Shown here: positions 4,574 through 6,029 of the stretch, piece by piece | How positions within the stretch are numbered: the first letter of the stretch is position 1 | Layout of the letters: each line of letters starts with the position of its first letter | Assembly: GCA_013316495.1 (NCBI GenBank) | Contig: WSMP01000096.1 | Span: 1 to 6,029, forward strand | DNA length: 6,029 nucleotides | Reading direction: 5' to 3' | From: Angelakisella sp. | GTDB lineage: Bacteria > Bacillota > Clostridia > Oscillospirales > Ruminococcaceae | Made by a program: the position numbers and the translations under genes | The notes under the pieces: model-generated | Seen by the model: only the letters and a program-made list of their open reading frames with translations | Databases searched by the model: none | Told to the model about the DNA's origin: nothing

Positions 4574-5836
4574 CTATTTCCCCTTGATGGCCTCCCAATA
4601 GGCGCGGGCGGCCTGCTCCGTCTTGTTGCTGCCGTACTGGTAGTAGACGGCGCCCGCCAGTAGGTCCGGCAGGTACTGCTGGGGGAGCCAGTGGCCGGGG
4701 AAATCGTGGGGATATTGGTAAAACTGCCCCTTTACGGCGGCGTCCGCCCCATCGCAGTGCCTGTTTTGGAGGCACCGGGGGATAGGCCCCGCCTTTCCCT
4801 GCCGGATGTCCGCAATAGCAGCGTCGATGCCCAGGTAGGCGGAGTTGGACTTGGGCGCGGTAGCCAGAAGGACCACCGCCTGGGCCAAAGGGATGCGGGC
4901 CTCCGGCAGGCCCAGCTCCCGCGCCGCGTCCACACAGGCCTTAACGATGGCCATAGCCATGGGGTAGGCCAGGCCGATGTCCTCCGCGGCGATGACCAGC
5001 AGGCGGCGGCAGGGGGCCAGGAGGTCCCCCGCCTCCAGCAGCCGCCCAAGGTAGTGGAGGCCAGCGTCCGGGTCGCTGCCCCGGATGGACTTTTGAAGGG
5101 CGGAGAGGAGGTCATAATGCTCGTCCCCCTCCCGGTCGTACCGCATGGCGCTGCGCTGGCTCACCGCCTGGGCGTCCGCCAGGGTGATTCGCCGGGGGCC
5201 TTCCCCCGCGCAGGCTCCCAGGTAGGCCAGCTCCAGGGCGTTTACCGCCTTCCGGACGTCCCCGCCGCAGGTGGCGGCGATGTGGGGAATCACCCCGTCC
5301 TCTATCTCCAGGCCGGGGGCGTCCTCCCTTAGTACCTTTGCCACCCGCCCAAGTCCCCGCTGAATCTCCGGGGCAGAGACCGGCTTGAACTCAAAGACGG
5401 TGCTGCGGCTGAGGATGGCGTTATAGACGTAGAAGTAGGGGTTTTCGGTAGTGGAGGCGATGAGGGTGATGGAACCGTCCTCGATGAACTCCAGAAGGGT
5501 CTGCTGCTGCTTTTTGTTCAGGTACTGGATTTCGTCCAGGTAGAGAATCACCCCGCCCAGGGCGTCGAAGCCGCTAAGCCCCGCGATGATGGCTTTGATA
5601 TCCCCGGTGGAGGCGGTGGTGCCGTTGAGGCGCTCCAGCTTCTTTCCCGCCGAGGCGGCAATGATACGGGCGGCGGTGGTTTTGCCCACGCCGGAGGGGC
5701 CGTAAAAAATCATGTTGGGGATGCTTCCCCCCTGGGCGATGCGCCGCAGAAGGGCGCCTTCCCCCAAGAGGTGCTCCTGCCCCACCATCTCGGAAAGGGT
5801 GCGGGGCCGGATACGATCGGCCAATGGTGCGGACAT
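4574..5836 (-). CDS. rarA: Replication-associated recombination protein A (RarA/MgsA, AAA+ ATPase)
   Basis: The protein has 420 residues from the preferred start. RarA is a clamp-loader-like AAA+ ATPase that acts at stalled replication forks and works with single-strand binding protein. Numbering from an ATG two codons upstream, Walker A is GPSGVGKT (48-55), Walker B is LYLDEI (100-105), sensor 1 is STTENP (130-135), the probable arginine finger is in SRSTVFEF (145-152) and sensor 2 is GGDVRKAVNALE (193-204). The MgsA C-terminal tetramerisation region follows: SDPDAGLHYLGRLLEAGD (256-273), AAEDIGLAYPMA (285-296) and the YPHDFPGHWLPQQYLPD signature (377-393). Length and motifs are complete. 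ATG at 5842 is also in frame but is only 1 nt from the AAGGAGG, whereas ATG at 5836 is spaced 7 nt, so I choose 5836. A hairpin terminator follows. It shows no functional tie to the toxin-like operon. Confidence 0.95.
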   Translation of the reverse strand: MSAPLADRIRPRTLSEMVGQEHLLGEGALLRRIAQGGSIPNMIFYGPSGVGKTTAARIIAASAGKKLERLNGTTASTGDIKAIIAGLSGFDALGGVILYLDEIQYLNKKQQQTLLEFIEDGSITLIASTTENPYFYVYNAILSRSTVFEFKPVSAPEIQRGLGRVAKVLREDAPGLEIEDGVIPHIAATCGGDVRKAVNALELAYLGACAGEGPRRITLADAQAVSQRSAMRYDREGDEHYDLLSALQKSIRGSDPDAGLHYLGRLLEAGDLLAPCRRLLVIAAEDIGLAYPMAMAIVKACVDAARELGLPEARIPLAQAVVLLATAPKSNSAYLGIDAAIADIRQGKAGPIPRCLQNRHCDGADAAVKGQFYQYPHDFPGHWLPQQYLPDLLAGAVYYQYGSNKTEQAARAYWEAIKGK

Positions 5837-5843
5837 AATCATC

Positions 5844-5850
5844 CCTCCTT
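5844..5850 (-). promoter_or_regulatory. Ribosome binding site deciding the rarA start
   Basis: AAGGAGG on the minus strand lies 7 nt before ATG at 5836 and only 1 nt before ATG at 5842, favouring the downstream start. Confidence 0.7.
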
Positions 5851-5857
5851 TTCCGGG

Positions 5858-5937
5858 GTGCCGCCGGTGTCACCCCCTCCGGCGTGCCGCCGGTGTCACC
5901 CCCTCCGGCGTGCCGCCGGTGTCACTCCCTACCCGGC
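5858..5937. repeat. 26-bp tandem repeat, about three copies, upstream of rarA
   Basis: Copies 5858-5883 and 5884-5909 are identical; a third, 5910-5937, matches over its first 16 bases (GTGCCGCCGGTGTCAC) and then diverges with a C-to-T change and a 2-nt insertion. The unit contains GTG...CAC and CCGGC...GCCGG complementarity and so can form small GC-rich hairpins. It lies immediately upstream of the rarA ribosome binding site and would fall in its 5' leader or promoter region. It may be an intergenic repeat family or a variable-number locus. Confidence 0.8.
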
Positions 5938-6029
5938 CCTAAGGGGCCTTAACCCTCCGAAGGGCGAAAGTTACTGCCTGGAGTCTTAGCCAGCAGGGCC
6001 GAAGGCCGGTAAAGTTTCGGTCAAGCCTT
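5938..6029. other. Non-coding right edge, presumed rarA upstream region
   Basis: No gene is supported here. Small hairpins are visible: CCCT/AGGG around 5953-5964 and GGCC-GAA-GGCC near 5998-6006. On the minus strand TTGACC (6024-6019) could be a -35, but no good -10 sits 16-18 bp downstream, so I do not call a rarA promoter. The end, AAAGTTTCGGTCAAGCCTT, may be one arm of an inverted repeat cut by the window edge. Confidence 0.35.

Noticed and set aside
4691..5332. 213-aa plus-strand ORF opposite rarA
   Set aside because: It is a shadow of a clearly identified AAA+ gene and shows no motifs of its own.
5858..5937. The 26-bp repeats as a CRISPR array
   Set aside because: Copies are directly adjacent with no spacers, so this is a simple tandem repeat.
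5938..6029. A rarA promoter using minus-strand TTGACC at 6024-6019
   Set aside because: No acceptable -10 hexamer lies at 16-18 bp spacing.

Overview
The window reads as a GC-rich chromosome segment of a gut-type Clostridia bacterium (Oscillospiraceae-like). This is inferred from strong AGGAGG ribosome binding sites, high GC, an S1-domain protein of the kind common in that group, and RarA and XerC/D-type proteins of Firmicutes character. No rRNA, tRNA or CRISPR array is visible.

Layout, left to right. Positions 1-609 (+) hold the 3' end of an S1-domain RNA-binding protein gene. It is separated by a bidirectional hairpin terminator (631-666) from a convergent block in which every gene lies on the minus strand. 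Reading that block in its own direction of transcription (right to left) gives: rarA (5836-4574), preceded by a 26-bp tandem repeat and followed by a terminator (4501-4543); a complete tyrosine recombinase (4467-3538); a 131-bp segment bounded by perfect 17-bp inverted repeats (3411-3541); a short DUF2589-like protein (3378-2953); a 161-bp palindromic MITE-like insertion (2952-2792); a full DUF2589 protein (2740-2039); an 87-residue protein with a TTG start (2032-1769); and a 329-residue HNH/EndoVII-type nuclease-toxin-like protein whose C-terminus looks like an immunity domain (1691-702).

The main discovery candidate is the junction between the recombinase and the DUF2589 genes. The 17-bp inverted repeats enclose a near-consensus promoter (TTGACA, 17 bp, TATTAT) whose -10 hexamer lies inside the repeat arm. 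As given, it points right, antisense into the recombinase. Flipping the segment would keep the recombinase stop codon intact, because that codon lies in the repeat, and would place the same promoter about 30 bp upstream of the DUF2589 operon. The arrangement is that of a phase-variable promoter with its own adjacent recombinase, here shown in the OFF (or low) orientation. The operon it would switch combines two DUF2589-family proteins, a small unknown protein and a nuclease-like toxin with a built-in immunity-like tail. I propose a phase-variable DUF2589/HNH toxin cassette. The repeats, promoter and catalytic motifs are seen directly. The family assignments come from remembered motifs. The switching and the toxin role are inference.

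The flanking S1 gene and rarA look like ordinary housekeeping genes. No stretch longer than 300 bases lacks a gene.
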